Shown piece by piece: positions 44,986 to 53,437 of a DNA stretch of 64,000 nt (position 1 is the stretch's first letter; each line of letters begins with the position of its first letter). This DNA is from Terribium retamae (GTDB lineage: Bacteria; Pseudomonadota; Alphaproteobacteria; Rhizobiales; Rhizobiaceae), in the NCBI RefSeq assembly GCF_022347545.1, contig NZ_JAKREW010000001.1, forward strand, positions 1 through 64,000, given 5' to 3'. Under the pieces are notes generated by a model that had not been told where the DNA came from, searched no databases, and saw nothing but the letters and a program-made list of their open reading frames with translations. Position numbers and translations under genes: made by a program.

Positions 44986-46695
44986 ATGGAGCGTATCTGG
45001 GTAAGGAATTACCCTGCCGGCGTGCCGGCCGAAGTTGATATCACCCAGTATTCGTCGGTCGTTGCGCTGTTCGAAGAGAGCTTCGCGAAATACAGGAACG
45101 AAAAGGCCTATGTCTTCATGGACAGGGGCTTGACCTTCGGTGATGTGGATCGCCTTTCACGGGATCTCGCAGCCTATCTGCAGGGGCTTGGCCTGAAGCG
45201 CGGCGACCGCGTCGCCATCATGATGCCGAACGTGCTGCAGTATCCGATCGCCGTTGCCGCCGTCATGCGTGCCGGTTTCATCGTGGTCAATGTCAACCCG
45301 CTCTATACGCCGCGCGAGCTGGAACACCAGCTAAACGACTCCGGTGCGCAGGCGATCATCATCCTGGAGAATTTCGCCGCCACACTTCAAGAGGTCATCA
45401 CGAACACCCCGATCAAGCACGTCGTGCTGGCCAGTGTCGGCGACTTGTTGGGTTTCCCGAAAGGCGCGGTCGTCAATCTGGTGCTGCGCAAGGTGAAGAA
45501 AGCCATACCGGCCTTCTCATTGCCGGGCGCGGTGCGCTTCAATGCTGCACTGATGAGAGGCAAGGGCAAGACATTCGACAAGCCGGAAATCGGCCCGGGC
45601 GACCCGGCGGTGCTGCAATACACCGGCGGCACCACCGGTGTTTCCAAGGGCGCGACGCTGCTTCACAGCACCATCATAGCCAATCTGCTGGCTTCCGAAG
45701 CCTGGACGCAGCCCGGCCTCAAGCGCCGGCCGATCAGCGGCCAGCTTACCTTCATAACGGCGCTGCCGCTCTACCACGTCTATGCTTTCATCACCTGTGG
45801 GCTGCTCGCCATGCGCACCGGTGGGGTCAATGTGCTGATCCCCAACCCGCGTGATATCCCGGCAACGATCAAGGAAATGGCGAAATACCGCTTCCACGTC
45901 ATGCCGGGCGTCAACACGCTGTTCAACGCGCTCGCTAACAATCCCGAATTCGCCAAACTCGATTTTTCGCAGTTCCGCATCGCCAATGGCGGTGGCATGG
46001 CGGTGCAGGAGGCGGTTGCCAAAAAGTGGCTTGCCGTGACCGGCTGCCCGATTGTCGAAGGTTACGGTCTGTCCGAGACATCGTCCGGCATTGCATGCAA
46101 CCCGACCGACAACGATGCCTATACCGGAACGATCGGCCTGCCGTTGCCCAACGTCGAAATCAGGCTGCTCGACGACGACGGCATGGACGTACCGCGTGGC
46201 CAGCCCGGCGAGATCGCCATTCGCGGGCCCCAGGTGATGTCCGGCTATTGGAACCGGCCCGACGAGACAGAAAAAGTCATGACGCCGGATGGCTTCTTCA
46301 AATCCGGTGATGTCGGCATCATGGACGACAACGGTTACGTGAAGATCGTCGACCGCAAGAAGGACATGATCCTGGTCTCCGGCTTCAATGTTTACCCCAA
46401 CGAAGTCGAGGCCGTCGCGGTTCAGCATCCGGGTGTGCTGGAAGCTGCTGTCGTCGGTGTGCCGGACAAGAATTCCGGCGAGGCGGTGATGATGTTCGTG
46501 GTGCGGAAAGATCCGGCCCTCAGCAAGGAGGCGCTGGCCGAGTTCTGCGTCAAGCATCTCACCGGCTACAAGAAGCCGAAATACATCGAATTCAGGGACG
46601 ATCTGCCACGAACCAATGTGGGCAAGATCCTGCGGCGCGAACTGCGCGACCAGATGATCAAGGAGATGGCGGCACCTCGATCAGTGCCGAATTGA
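44986..46695 (+). CDS. fadD: Long-chain fatty-acid CoA ligase
   Basis: A 569-residue AMP-forming ligase activating fatty acids. P-loop-like YTGGTTGVSKGATL, the motif EGYGLSETSSG, YWNRPDETEKVM, GDVGIMDDNGYVKIVDRKKD and the C-terminal Lys in RTNVGKILRREL are all present. It opens a four-gene plus-strand group with maoC, phaC and phaZ and would supply acyl-CoA to them. Confidence 0.95.
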   Translation: MERIWVRNYPAGVPAEVDITQYSSVVALFEESFAKYRNEKAYVFMDRGLTFGDVDRLSRDLAAYLQGLGLKRGDRVAIMMPNVLQYPIAVAAVMRAGFIVVNVNPLYTPRELEHQLNDSGAQAIIILENFAATLQEVITNTPIKHVVLASVGDLLGFPKGAVVNLVLRKVKKAIPAFSLPGAVRFNAALMRGKGKTFDKPEIGPGDPAVLQYTGGTTGVSKGATLLHSTIIANLLASEAWTQPGLKRRPISGQLTFITALPLYHVYAFITCGLLAMRTGGVNVLIPNPRDIPATIKEMAKYRFHVMPGVNTLFNALANNPEFAKLDFSQFRIANGGGMAVQEAVAKKWLAVTGCPIVEGYGLSETSSGIACNPTDNDAYTGTIGLPLPNVEIRLLDDDGMDVPRGQPGEIAIRGPQVMSGYWNRPDETEKVMTPDGFFKSGDVGIMDDNGYVKIVDRKKDMILVSGFNVYPNEVEAVAVQHPGVLEAAVVGVPDKNSGEAVMMFVVRKDPALSKEALAEFCVKHLTGYKKPKYIEFRDDLPRTNVGKILRRELRDQMIKEMAAPRSVPN

Positions 46696-46750
46696 CAGGG
46701 CGGCGCGTTCATGGTCGGACGGGGCAGCTGAAACAATCAGGAATGATGGA

Positions 46751-47236
46751 ATGAGCAAGTCACCTCCGACCTACGAAGAGCTCCGGTCGATGACCGGGCA
46801 GGAGCTTGGCGTTTCCGATTGGGTTGAGGTCGATCAGGCCCGTATCGATCAGTTCGCCGAATGCACCGAGGATCGGCAGTGGATCCATACGAATCCCGAG
46901 CGGGCGAAGAAGGAAAGTCCGTTCCGCACGACGATCGCGCATGGCTATCTCAGCCTGTCGCTGATCGGTGGTCTCAGCCAGCAGATGAATGTCGTGCCTG
47001 AGAACACCCAGGCTGTCTTCAACTATGGGCTCGACAAGGTGCGTTTTCTGGCACCGGTCAGGGTCGGTACGCGGGTCAGGCTGCGCGCTTCGCTGATCTC
47101 GGTCGAGGACAAGGCTCCCGGCCAGTACCTGATGAAATTCGCCAACACGATCGAGATCGAGGGCGAGGAAAAACCGGCGTTGATGGCCGAGACATTGGCC
47201 ATGTTTTACGAACGGCGGAGAAAAGCGGGAGGGTAA
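46751..47236 (+). CDS. MaoC-like (R)-enoyl-CoA hydratase, PhaJ-type
   Basis: A 161-residue hot-dog-fold hydratase. The hydratase-2 motif is visible: DQFAECTEDRQWIHTNPERA with catalytic Asp and His, then TIAHGYLSLSLIG. Such enzymes hydrate enoyl-CoA from beta-oxidation to (R)-3-hydroxyacyl-CoA, the monomer for PHA synthase. Its stop lies three bases before the phaC start, which supports that role here. Confidence 0.9.
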   Translation: MSKSPPTYEELRSMTGQELGVSDWVEVDQARIDQFAECTEDRQWIHTNPERAKKESPFRTTIAHGYLSLSLIGGLSQQMNVVPENTQAVFNYGLDKVRFLAPVRVGTRVRLRASLISVEDKAPGQYLMKFANTIEIEGEEKPALMAETLAMFYERRRKAGG

Positions 47237-47239
47237 TTC

Positions 47240-48994
47240 ATGGCCAAGGCGCCGGCGAAGGATAGCAAGGACGGCGAAAAGCGTGGCAGTGAGGAGAGGG
47301 CGAAGGACACACGCCCGCTTGCCGAGCAGATCGCCGATGAGGCGGCCGAAAACACGCTGGCCCTCAATCCACTCGTTGGCTTGCGCACGCAGGATATCGC
47401 CGCCGCCACCGGCTCGGTGCTGAAGGCACTGGCCAGCCACCCGCAGGCATTGGCCGAACAATGGCTCGCCTTTGCCAGCGAGTTCGGCAAGATCGTCACC
47501 GGCCAGTCCGAACTCGCTGCCGATCCCAAGGATCGCCGCTTTGCCGATCCTGCTTGGAAGTCGAGCAGCCTGCACAAGGCGGTGATGCAGTCCTATGTCG
47601 CCTGGAGCAAGTCGGTGACCGAGCTGGTCGCCAAGACCGACCTGCCCGAGAAGGACGCGGCGCGCGCGCGACTGATCACGTCCATCTTCGTCGACACCAT
47701 GGCGCCCTCCAACAACCCTGCCTTGAACCCGACGGCCATCAAGGCTTTGGTGGATACCGGCGGCAAAAGCGCCGTGAACGGGTTGAAGAACTTCCTCGAC
47801 GACATGACACGCAATGGTGGCCTGCCGTCTTCGGTCGACGCCTCCAAGTTCAAGGTTGGCGAGAATCTCGCCAACAGCCCGGGCACGGTTGTGTTCAAGA
47901 ACGAGGTGCTCGAACTCGTCCACTACACGGCAACGACGGAGAAGGTTTATCAGCGGCCGCTGCTGGTGGTGCCGCCGCAGATCAACAAGTACTATTCGGT
48001 CGATCTTTCGCCGGACAAGAGCATGATCAGGTTCCTGCTCAGCCACGGCATCCAGCCTTATTGCGTCTCGTGGCGCAATCCGACGCCCGAGCAGCGCGAC
48101 TGGGGTCTCGACACCTATATTGCTGCACTTGATGAAGCCTGTGACGCCGCGCGCGAGATCGCCGGCGCCGATACAGTCAACATCATGGGCTCGTGCTCGG
48201 GAGGCATTACGCTGTCGACCTATGTCGCCTGGCTGGCGGCGCAGAAAAAAGACAAGATAAACGCCGTCATCCTGGCTGTGTGCGTGCTCAATACGCAGGC
48301 CGACACGGATTCCGACTTCGCCGCGCTGGTGACGCCGGAAACGATCATGGCCGCCAAGCAGATGTCGAAGGCGCGAGGCATCCTCGACGGCCACGAGATG
48401 GCAAAGATGTTTGCCTGGATGAGGCCGAACGACCTGATCTGGAACTATTGGGTCAACAACTATCTGCTCGGCAATGCGCCGCCGGCCTTCGACGTGCTCT
48501 ATTGGAACGCCGACACCACCCGCTTGCCGGCTCGACTGCACAGCGATTTCCTGGACCTCATCTTCACAAACCCGTTCATGAACCCGGGCAAGATGTCGAT
48601 CCACGGCGTACCGATCGACATGAGCAAGGTGAAGCACGACACCTATGTCATCGGCGGCACCACCGACCACATCACGCCATGGAAGGCAGTCTACCAGACC
48701 GCGCGCCTCTACGGTGACAACACGACCTTCATCCTTTCCAACTCCGGTCATCTGCAGAGCCTCCTCAACCCGCCCGGCAATCCGAAAGCCTGGTATGTGA
48801 AAGGCAGGACAAAGGAGAAGGATGCCGACGCCTGGACCGCCAAGGCCGAAAAGCATGAAGGCAGTTGGTGGCTCGACTGGGCGGCCTATCTCAAGGAGCG
48901 CTCGGGCGCCGAGATCGCTGCGCCGAAGACGCCGGGCAGTGCCAGGCACAAGCCGATGGGGGCGGCACCAGGCACCTATGTGTTCGAGCCGTGA
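47240..48994 (+). CDS. phaC: Poly(3-hydroxyalkanoate) synthase, class II-like
   Basis: A 584-residue polymerase with catalytic Cys319 in the lipase-like box MGSCSGGI, Asp in GGTTDHITPWKAVYQTAR and His in SNSGHLQSLLNPPGNP. The box GSCSGG and the downstream sequence resemble medium-chain (class II-type) synthases more than the short-chain class I enzymes usual in rhizobia, which typically read GYCVGG or GFCVGG. Linkage to MaoC and a PhaZ of the Pseudomonas type agrees. The monomer preference is inferred. Confidence 0.92.
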   Translation: MAKAPAKDSKDGEKRGSEERAKDTRPLAEQIADEAAENTLALNPLVGLRTQDIAAATGSVLKALASHPQALAEQWLAFASEFGKIVTGQSELAADPKDRRFADPAWKSSSLHKAVMQSYVAWSKSVTELVAKTDLPEKDAARARLITSIFVDTMAPSNNPALNPTAIKALVDTGGKSAVNGLKNFLDDMTRNGGLPSSVDASKFKVGENLANSPGTVVFKNEVLELVHYTATTEKVYQRPLLVVPPQINKYYSVDLSPDKSMIRFLLSHGIQPYCVSWRNPTPEQRDWGLDTYIAALDEACDAAREIAGADTVNIMGSCSGGITLSTYVAWLAAQKKDKINAVILAVCVLNTQADTDSDFAALVTPETIMAAKQMSKARGILDGHEMAKMFAWMRPNDLIWNYWVNNYLLGNAPPAFDVLYWNADTTRLPARLHSDFLDLIFTNPFMNPGKMSIHGVPIDMSKVKHDTYVIGGTTDHITPWKAVYQTARLYGDNTTFILSNSGHLQSLLNPPGNPKAWYVKGRTKEKDADAWTAKAEKHEGSWWLDWAAYLKERSGAEIAAPKTPGSARHKPMGAAPGTYVFEP

Positions 48995-49043
48995 TTTGCC
49001 CGAGATCTGACAAAAAGCATTGAATCAAACGGGGACGGATTGA

Positions 49044-49874
49044 ATGGCGATGGCTGCAGGCAGAGCCAAGACGGACGGCGCGATGGATATCAAGATGTTC
49101 GATGTCGACGGGCAATTGTTGCGCGTCGGTATTCGTCATGGCAACTCCAACCGCCCTCCGTTGATGATGTTCAACGGCATCGGCGCTAATCTGGAGTTGG
49201 CGGCGCCCTTCATGGCGGCGCTGGAGGACACCACCGGCATCATCTTCGACGTGCCGGGTGTCGGTGGTTCGCCCAATCCAATATTTCCCTATCGCCCTTC
49301 GACGCTGGCGCGGCTCGGAAAACGCCTCGGCGAAATCCTTGGCCATGACAGGCTGGACATTTCCGGCGTGTCGTGGGGCGGCGGGCTCGCCCAGCAGTTC
49401 GCCTTCCAATACCCTTCGGTGTGTCGCAAGCTGATCCTGGCAGCCACCGCGCCTGGGGTCACCATGGTGCCCGGCGCTCCCAGCGTGCTTTCGAAGATGG
49501 CCAGCCCGAAACGGTACACCGACCCTGGCTATATGCGCTCGATCGCCGCCGAGATCTATGGCGGCGATTTCCGCAAGGATCCAACGCTGATCAACCGTCA
49601 CGCGTCCGCCATGAAGGGCGCCTCGCAATATGGCTATTTCCTGCAGCTCTTCGCGATGAGCGGCTGGACGAGCCTGCCCTGGTTATGGATGCTGCGCCAG
49701 CCGACGCTGATCATGGCCGGCACCGACGACCCGCTGGTGCCGGTGATCAACGCCAGGATGCTCAACACCATGATCGCCCGGTCACGGCTGGAATTGCTTG
49801 ATGACGGTCACCTCTTCCTGGTGACCAAACCGAAGCAGTCGGCCGAAATGATCGAGGCCTTCCTCAGAGAATAA
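49044..49874 (+). CDS. phaZ: Intracellular PHA depolymerase, medium-chain type
   Basis: A 276-residue alpha/beta hydrolase closely resembling Pseudomonas PhaZ: GVSWGGGLAQQFAFQYPSVC with nucleophile Ser, KLILAATAPGVTMVPGAP, MASPKRYTDPGY, GTDDPLVPVINARM and DDGHLFLVT with the triad His. It releases hydroxyacids from stored polymer. It follows phaC by 49 bases with GGGGACGGA upstream of the ATG. Confidence 0.9.
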   Translation: MAMAAGRAKTDGAMDIKMFDVDGQLLRVGIRHGNSNRPPLMMFNGIGANLELAAPFMAALEDTTGIIFDVPGVGGSPNPIFPYRPSTLARLGKRLGEILGHDRLDISGVSWGGGLAQQFAFQYPSVCRKLILAATAPGVTMVPGAPSVLSKMASPKRYTDPGYMRSIAAEIYGGDFRKDPTLINRHASAMKGASQYGYFLQLFAMSGWTSLPWLWMLRQPTLIMAGTDDPLVPVINARMLNTMIARSRLELLDDGHLFLVTKPKQSAEMIEAFLRE

Positions 49875-49892
49875 CCCTATTGGCCCGCGCGA

Positions 49893-49999
49893 CTAGAGCG
49901 TTTCCGTTTTTTCACGGAAACGCGGAAACGCTCTAAGCTTTTGTTTTTGTCGCATTTTTGTAACGCCAAGTGATTCCACTTGGCTACAAAATGCTCTAG
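49893..49999. repeat. Rhizobial palindromic element (two hairpins, CTAGAGC ends)
   Basis: CTAGAGC (49893-49899) and GCTCTAG (49993-49999) flank two hairpins: TAGAGCGTTTCC/GGAAACGCTCTA (49894-49935) and CCAAGTG/CACTTGG inside GCATTTTTGTA...TACAAAATGC (49952-49994). It sits between convergent phaZ and the dehydrogenase gene. The right end supplies the stop codon of the dehydrogenase (49996-49998). The form is that of dispersed REP-like elements of rhizobia. Confidence 0.8.
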
Positions 50000-51036
50000 A
50001 ACCGCGTCACAACGCCGATGCCGGTGCCTTCGAAATTTCCCATCGCCATCAGCGCGGCCGGTGCTTCATCAAGGCTGTAGGTCTTGCCGATCAACAGATC
50101 GGGCCGCAGCTTGCCGGTCTTGATCATTTCCATCATCGCGCCATAGCGGAAAGCCTGCATGCCGTGGCTGCCGCGGATTTCGAGTTCGTGGGCAATGATC
50201 TTGGCCATCGGGACCGCTGCCTTGGCGTGATCGCCGAGCATCAGCCCGACCTGCACATGCCGGCCACGGCGGCGCAGGTTCGAGATCGAGTTGTAGGATG
50301 TGGTCGGATGGCCGAGTGCGTCCATCGACATATGCGCGCCGCCATTGGTGATCTGCTTCACCGCCTTCACCACATTGGGCGTGTCCGCCGCGTTGATCGT
50401 GGCGACCGCTCCCAATTTCTGTGCCAGCTCGAGTTTTTCGTTGGTCAGGTCGATCGCCACGACATTGGCGCCCATGGCATTGGCGATCATGATGGCCGAC
50501 AGGCCGACACCGCCACATCCGTGCACGGCCACCCATTCGCCAGGCGTCACACGGCCCTGATCGACGACAGCGCGGAAGGACGTCACGAACCGGCAGCCGA
50601 GGCTGGCAGCGGTGGCGAAATCCATTTCTTCGGGGATAGCGACCAGATTGGTGTCGGCGTGATCGATGGCGACATATTCGGCATACGAGCCCCACGCCGA
50701 GAACCCTGGCTGGAACTGGTGCTCGCAGACCTGGTGATTGCCGGAGGCACATTCGAAACAATGGCCGCAGGCCGCAACGAAAGGCACGGTTACACGGGCG
50801 CCGGCCTTCCAGTTGTGCACCTGGCGACCAGCTGCCACGACGGTGCCGGCCAACTCATGTCCGGGTACGTGCGGCAAACGGATATCCGGATCATGACCCA
50901 TCCAGCCATGCCAATCGCTGCGGCAGAGCCCGGTCGCGGCGACCTTGATCACAACGCCGTCGGGTGAGGGGATGGGATCCGGCACAGTGCGGATCACCGG
51001 TGTTTCCCCGAATTTCTCGAACACCACAGCCTTCAT
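49996..51036 (-). CDS. Zinc-dependent alcohol dehydrogenase family protein
   Basis: A 346-residue medium-chain dehydrogenase. Catalytic zinc ligands are in [10 protein letters not shown] and [10 protein letters not shown]; the four-Cys structural zinc loop is [20 protein letters not shown]; the NAD-binding segment is [18 protein letters not shown]. Substrate not evident. ATG 51036 ([10 protein letters not shown]) follows GGAG. The stop codon comes from the adjacent palindromic element. Confidence 0.93.
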   Translation of the reverse strand: MKAVVFEKFGETPVIRTVPDPIPSPDGVVIKVAATGLCRSDWHGWMGHDPDIRLPHVPGHELAGTVVAAGRQVHNWKAGARVTVPFVAACGHCFECASGNHQVCEHQFQPGFSAWGSYAEYVAIDHADTNLVAIPEEMDFATAASLGCRFVTSFRAVVDQGRVTPGEWVAVHGCGGVGLSAIMIANAMGANVVAIDLTNEKLELAQKLGAVATINAADTPNVVKAVKQITNGGAHMSMDALGHPTTSYNSISNLRRRGRHVQVGLMLGDHAKAAVPMAKIIAHELEIRGSHGMQAFRYGAMMEMIKTGKLRPDLLIGKTYSLDEAPAALMAMGNFEGTGIGVVTRF

Positions 51037-51083
51037 CGGGCACTCTCCGTTCAAAGTCTTTCAGCGATTGGCGGCCTGGCTGC

Positions 51084-51737
51084 TTAACCTTCCGCGTCGG
51101 GCTGGTTCTGTGGCGCGGCCTTTTGGAAGGCTGGCAACTCCATGCAGGCGGCGTTGATACGCGAAATAACCGGATAGGGGCTCATGTCGACACCGAAGCG
51201 GCTGTTGTTGGCAACCTGCGCGACGAGACAGATGTCGGCAAGGCCCGGTGTCTCGCCGTGGCAGAACGTGCCTGTCTGTGACGATGAGGACAGCATCTTT
51301 TCAAGAGGTTGAAAGCCTTCATTGACCCAATGCCGGAACCAGTTGACGACGTCTTCGTCACCGGCGCCGAAGACGGTGCGAAGGCTGGTCAGGACACGCA
51401 GATTGTTTACCGGGTGGATGTCGCAAGCGATCATCTGCGAAAGCATGCGCACCCGAGCGCGGCCGGCGGCGTCCTTCGGCAGCAAGGGTGGCTCCGATCT
51501 GATCTCGTCCAGGAATTCGATTATGGCCAAAGACTGCGTCAGCAACATACCGTCGCCCCAGATCAGTGCCGGTACCAGCCCTTGGGGATTGACCGAGAGA
51601 TAGGCCGGCTCGAGATGCTCACCATGGCGCAGGTGGTGCGGCACATAGGTATAGGCGACGCCCTTCATCTCCAGTGCGATACGGACCCGATAGGAGGTCG
51701 AGGACCGATAGTAGTTGTGCAGGATGATTTCGCTCAT
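51084..51737 (-). CDS. maiA: Maleylacetoacetate / maleylpyruvate isomerase (zeta-class GST)
   Basis: A 217-residue zeta glutathione transferase with the motif YYRSSTSYRVRIALEMKG, NPQGLVPALIWGDG and ACDIHPVNNLRVL. It isomerises a cis ring-fission product with glutathione as cofactor. It overlaps the FAH-family gene by four bases (ATGA), so both act on the same pathway: homogentisate or gentisate. Confidence 0.9.
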   Translation of the reverse strand: MSEIILHNYYRSSTSYRVRIALEMKGVAYTYVPHHLRHGEHLEPAYLSVNPQGLVPALIWGDGMLLTQSLAIIEFLDEIRSEPPLLPKDAAGRARVRMLSQMIACDIHPVNNLRVLTSLRTVFGAGDEDVVNWFRHWVNEGFQPLEKMLSSSSQTGTFCHGETPGLADICLVAQVANNSRFGVDMSPYPVISRINAACMELPAFQKAAPQNQPDAEG

Positions 51738-52429
51738 CGCGCTTGCCCGATGATGAGTTCGATCGTGCCGATCCCGTCGACACCGCCGCTGACCCGGTCA
51801 CCTTCAACGAGCGGGCCCACGCCCGCCGGAGTTCCAGTAAAAATGAGATCGCCAGGCTGGAGTTCCACCGCCTCGCTGCAGATCGCCACGATGTCCGCAA
51901 TTGGCCAGATCAGTTCTTCGAGATCGCCTTCCTGTTTGACGGTGTCGTTCACCGAGAGCCAGATACGACCTTGGCGAGGATGGCCGGATTGCGACGCGGG
52001 CACCAGTGCACCGCAAGGCGCAGATTGATCGAAGGCTTTGGCCCAATCCCATGGCCTTGCGGCTTTTTTCGCTTCCTCCTGCAGGTCCCGGCGGGTCAGA
52101 TCGATGCCGACGCCGTAACCCCAGATATGATCCAGGGCCTGCGCGACAGGGATGCGAAAACCGCCCTTGCCGATGGCTGCCACCAGTTCGATTTCATGGT
52201 GCAGGTTCTTCGTCAGGGCTGGATAGGGGATCTTTTGCCCCGAATCGACCACCGCGTCCGCAGGCTTGGTGAAGAAGAAGGGCGGATCGCGTTCATCATT
52301 GCCGAGTTCGCGGGCATGAGCTGCATAATTGCGGCCGACGCAGAAGATACGCCGCACCGGGTAACGCTCTGAAGAACCGGCAATGGCGACGGAAGCTGTC
52401 GGTGGTGTCGCCAGCGCAAATGCATTCAT
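51734..52429 (-). CDS. Fumarylacetoacetate/fumarylpyruvate hydrolase family protein
   Basis: A 231-residue FAH-domain enzyme. The pattern RIFCVGRNYAAHARELGN, PPFFFTKPADAVV, HHEIELVAAIGKGG and GDLIFTGTPAGVGPL resembles fumarylpyruvate hydrolase (NagK type) rather than the two-domain FahA. With the overlapping zeta GST it would finish gentisate-type ring degradation. The ring-cleaving dioxygenase is not in the window. ATG 52429 follows GGAAGAGG. Confidence 0.88.
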   Translation of the reverse strand: MNAFALATPPTASVAIAGSSERYPVRRIFCVGRNYAAHARELGNDERDPPFFFTKPADAVVDSGQKIPYPALTKNLHHEIELVAAIGKGGFRIPVAQALDHIWGYGVGIDLTRRDLQEEAKKAARPWDWAKAFDQSAPCGALVPASQSGHPRQGRIWLSVNDTVKQEGDLEELIWPIADIVAICSEAVELQPGDLIFTGTPAGVGPLVEGDRVSGGVDGIGTIELIIGQAR

Positions 52430-52628
52430 GCCTCTTCCTTTCCCGAACCAGGCGCATCGGAACGCGCGCACATTCGATTGTTTTGCATCGGCGGGCAAGG
52501 CATCAACTTTCGCAAAGCGCTGGTTCTGCGATCAACAGTTGATTGTCGGCAGAGGTATCTGCACCGGGCTGGCGTGATCCAATTGCCAATGTACTATTGG
52601 CTAATGAACGGATTGTCGGTGGAGGCGT

Positions 52629-53351
52629 ATGCTGCCCGTGATGATCGAGATCGGGATAAATGCGGCCATGAGTCCAGCGAGCGAAGTCGCGAGATTTCTG
52701 ATTATCGACGACCACCCACTGTTTCGGGAGGCTTTGCACAGCGCGGTGCGGATGGCTTACCCTGATGTCGATACCGTCGAGGCCCGTTCGATCGGCGAGG
52801 CGGTCGAATTGCTGGCCGAGGCGCGGCCATTCGACTTGGCGTTGTTGGATCTCTCGATGCCCGATGTCCATGGCTTTGAAGGGCTGTTGCAGTTGCGCAC
52901 GCGTTATCCCCACCTGCCGGTGGTCATCGTCTCGGGTTATGAAGACCCCAAGATCATTTCCGAAGCATTGTCCTATGGAGCCGCGGGATTCATTCCGAAG
53001 TCGGTGCGCAAGGATGATCTTGCTGCGGCCATTCGCTCGGTGATGGAGGGCGCGATCTACGTTCCCGAAACCTACAAAGCCGAGCAGCCGGATCCGGAAA
53101 GCAACGATCGCGCCGACATGGTGCAGAGACTATCGCGCCTGACCCCTCAGCAATTGCGGGTGCTGCAGATGTTGCGTCAAGGTATGCTGAACAAGCAGAT
53201 CGCCTATGAACTGCAGGTTGGAGAGACGACCGTAAAGGCGCACGTCTCCGAAATCTTGCGCAAGCTCAATGTCTACAGCCGCACGCAGGCGGTGATCGAA
53301 GTGTCGAAACTCGACAACGCTGAGCTGTTCCGGGATCAGCAGGGGTTTTAG
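52629..53351 (+). CDS. NarL/LuxR-family response regulator
   Basis: A receiver domain (FLIIDDHPLFREAL, phospho-Asp in LALLDLSMPDVHG, GAAGFIPKS) followed by a LuxR-type helix-turn-helix (LTPQQLRVLQMLRQGMLNKQ, VGETTVKAHVSEILRKL). GGAGG is three bases before ATG 52629; ATG 52668 (MSPASEVARF) is a plausible alternative. It converges on a kinase gene and probably is its partner. Confidence 0.92.
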   Translation: MLPVMIEIGINAAMSPASEVARFLIIDDHPLFREALHSAVRMAYPDVDTVEARSIGEAVELLAEARPFDLALLDLSMPDVHGFEGLLQLRTRYPHLPVVIVSGYEDPKIISEALSYGAAGFIPKSVRKDDLAAAIRSVMEGAIYVPETYKAEQPDPESNDRADMVQRLSRLTPQQLRVLQMLRQGMLNKQIAYELQVGETTVKAHVSEILRKLNVYSRTQAVIEVSKLDNAELFRDQQGF

Positions 53352-53354
53352 GGG

Positions 53355-53437
53355 AGTAAGGCAGTTAGGCAATAGGGCAGTAGGCAGTAGGGCAAGCACC
53401 ATCTGCCCTATTCCCCTATTCCCTTAACTGCCCTTCT
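53355..53437. repeat. Imperfect palindrome of GGCAGTA/GGCAATA units, copy 1
   Basis: The left arm contains GGCAGTTAGGCAATAGGGCA followed by two more such units; the right arm contains TGCCCTATTCCC and TTAACTGCC. GGCAGTTA pairs with TAACTGCC and TAGGGCA with TGCCCTA. A related element lies at 59173-59241. It sits between convergent regulator and kinase genes. Confidence 0.7.

Noticed and set aside
46760..48949. Minus-strand open frame of 729 codons opposite maoC and phaC
   Set aside because: Both plus-strand genes have clear catalytic motifs; the antisense frame is a shadow spanning two genes.
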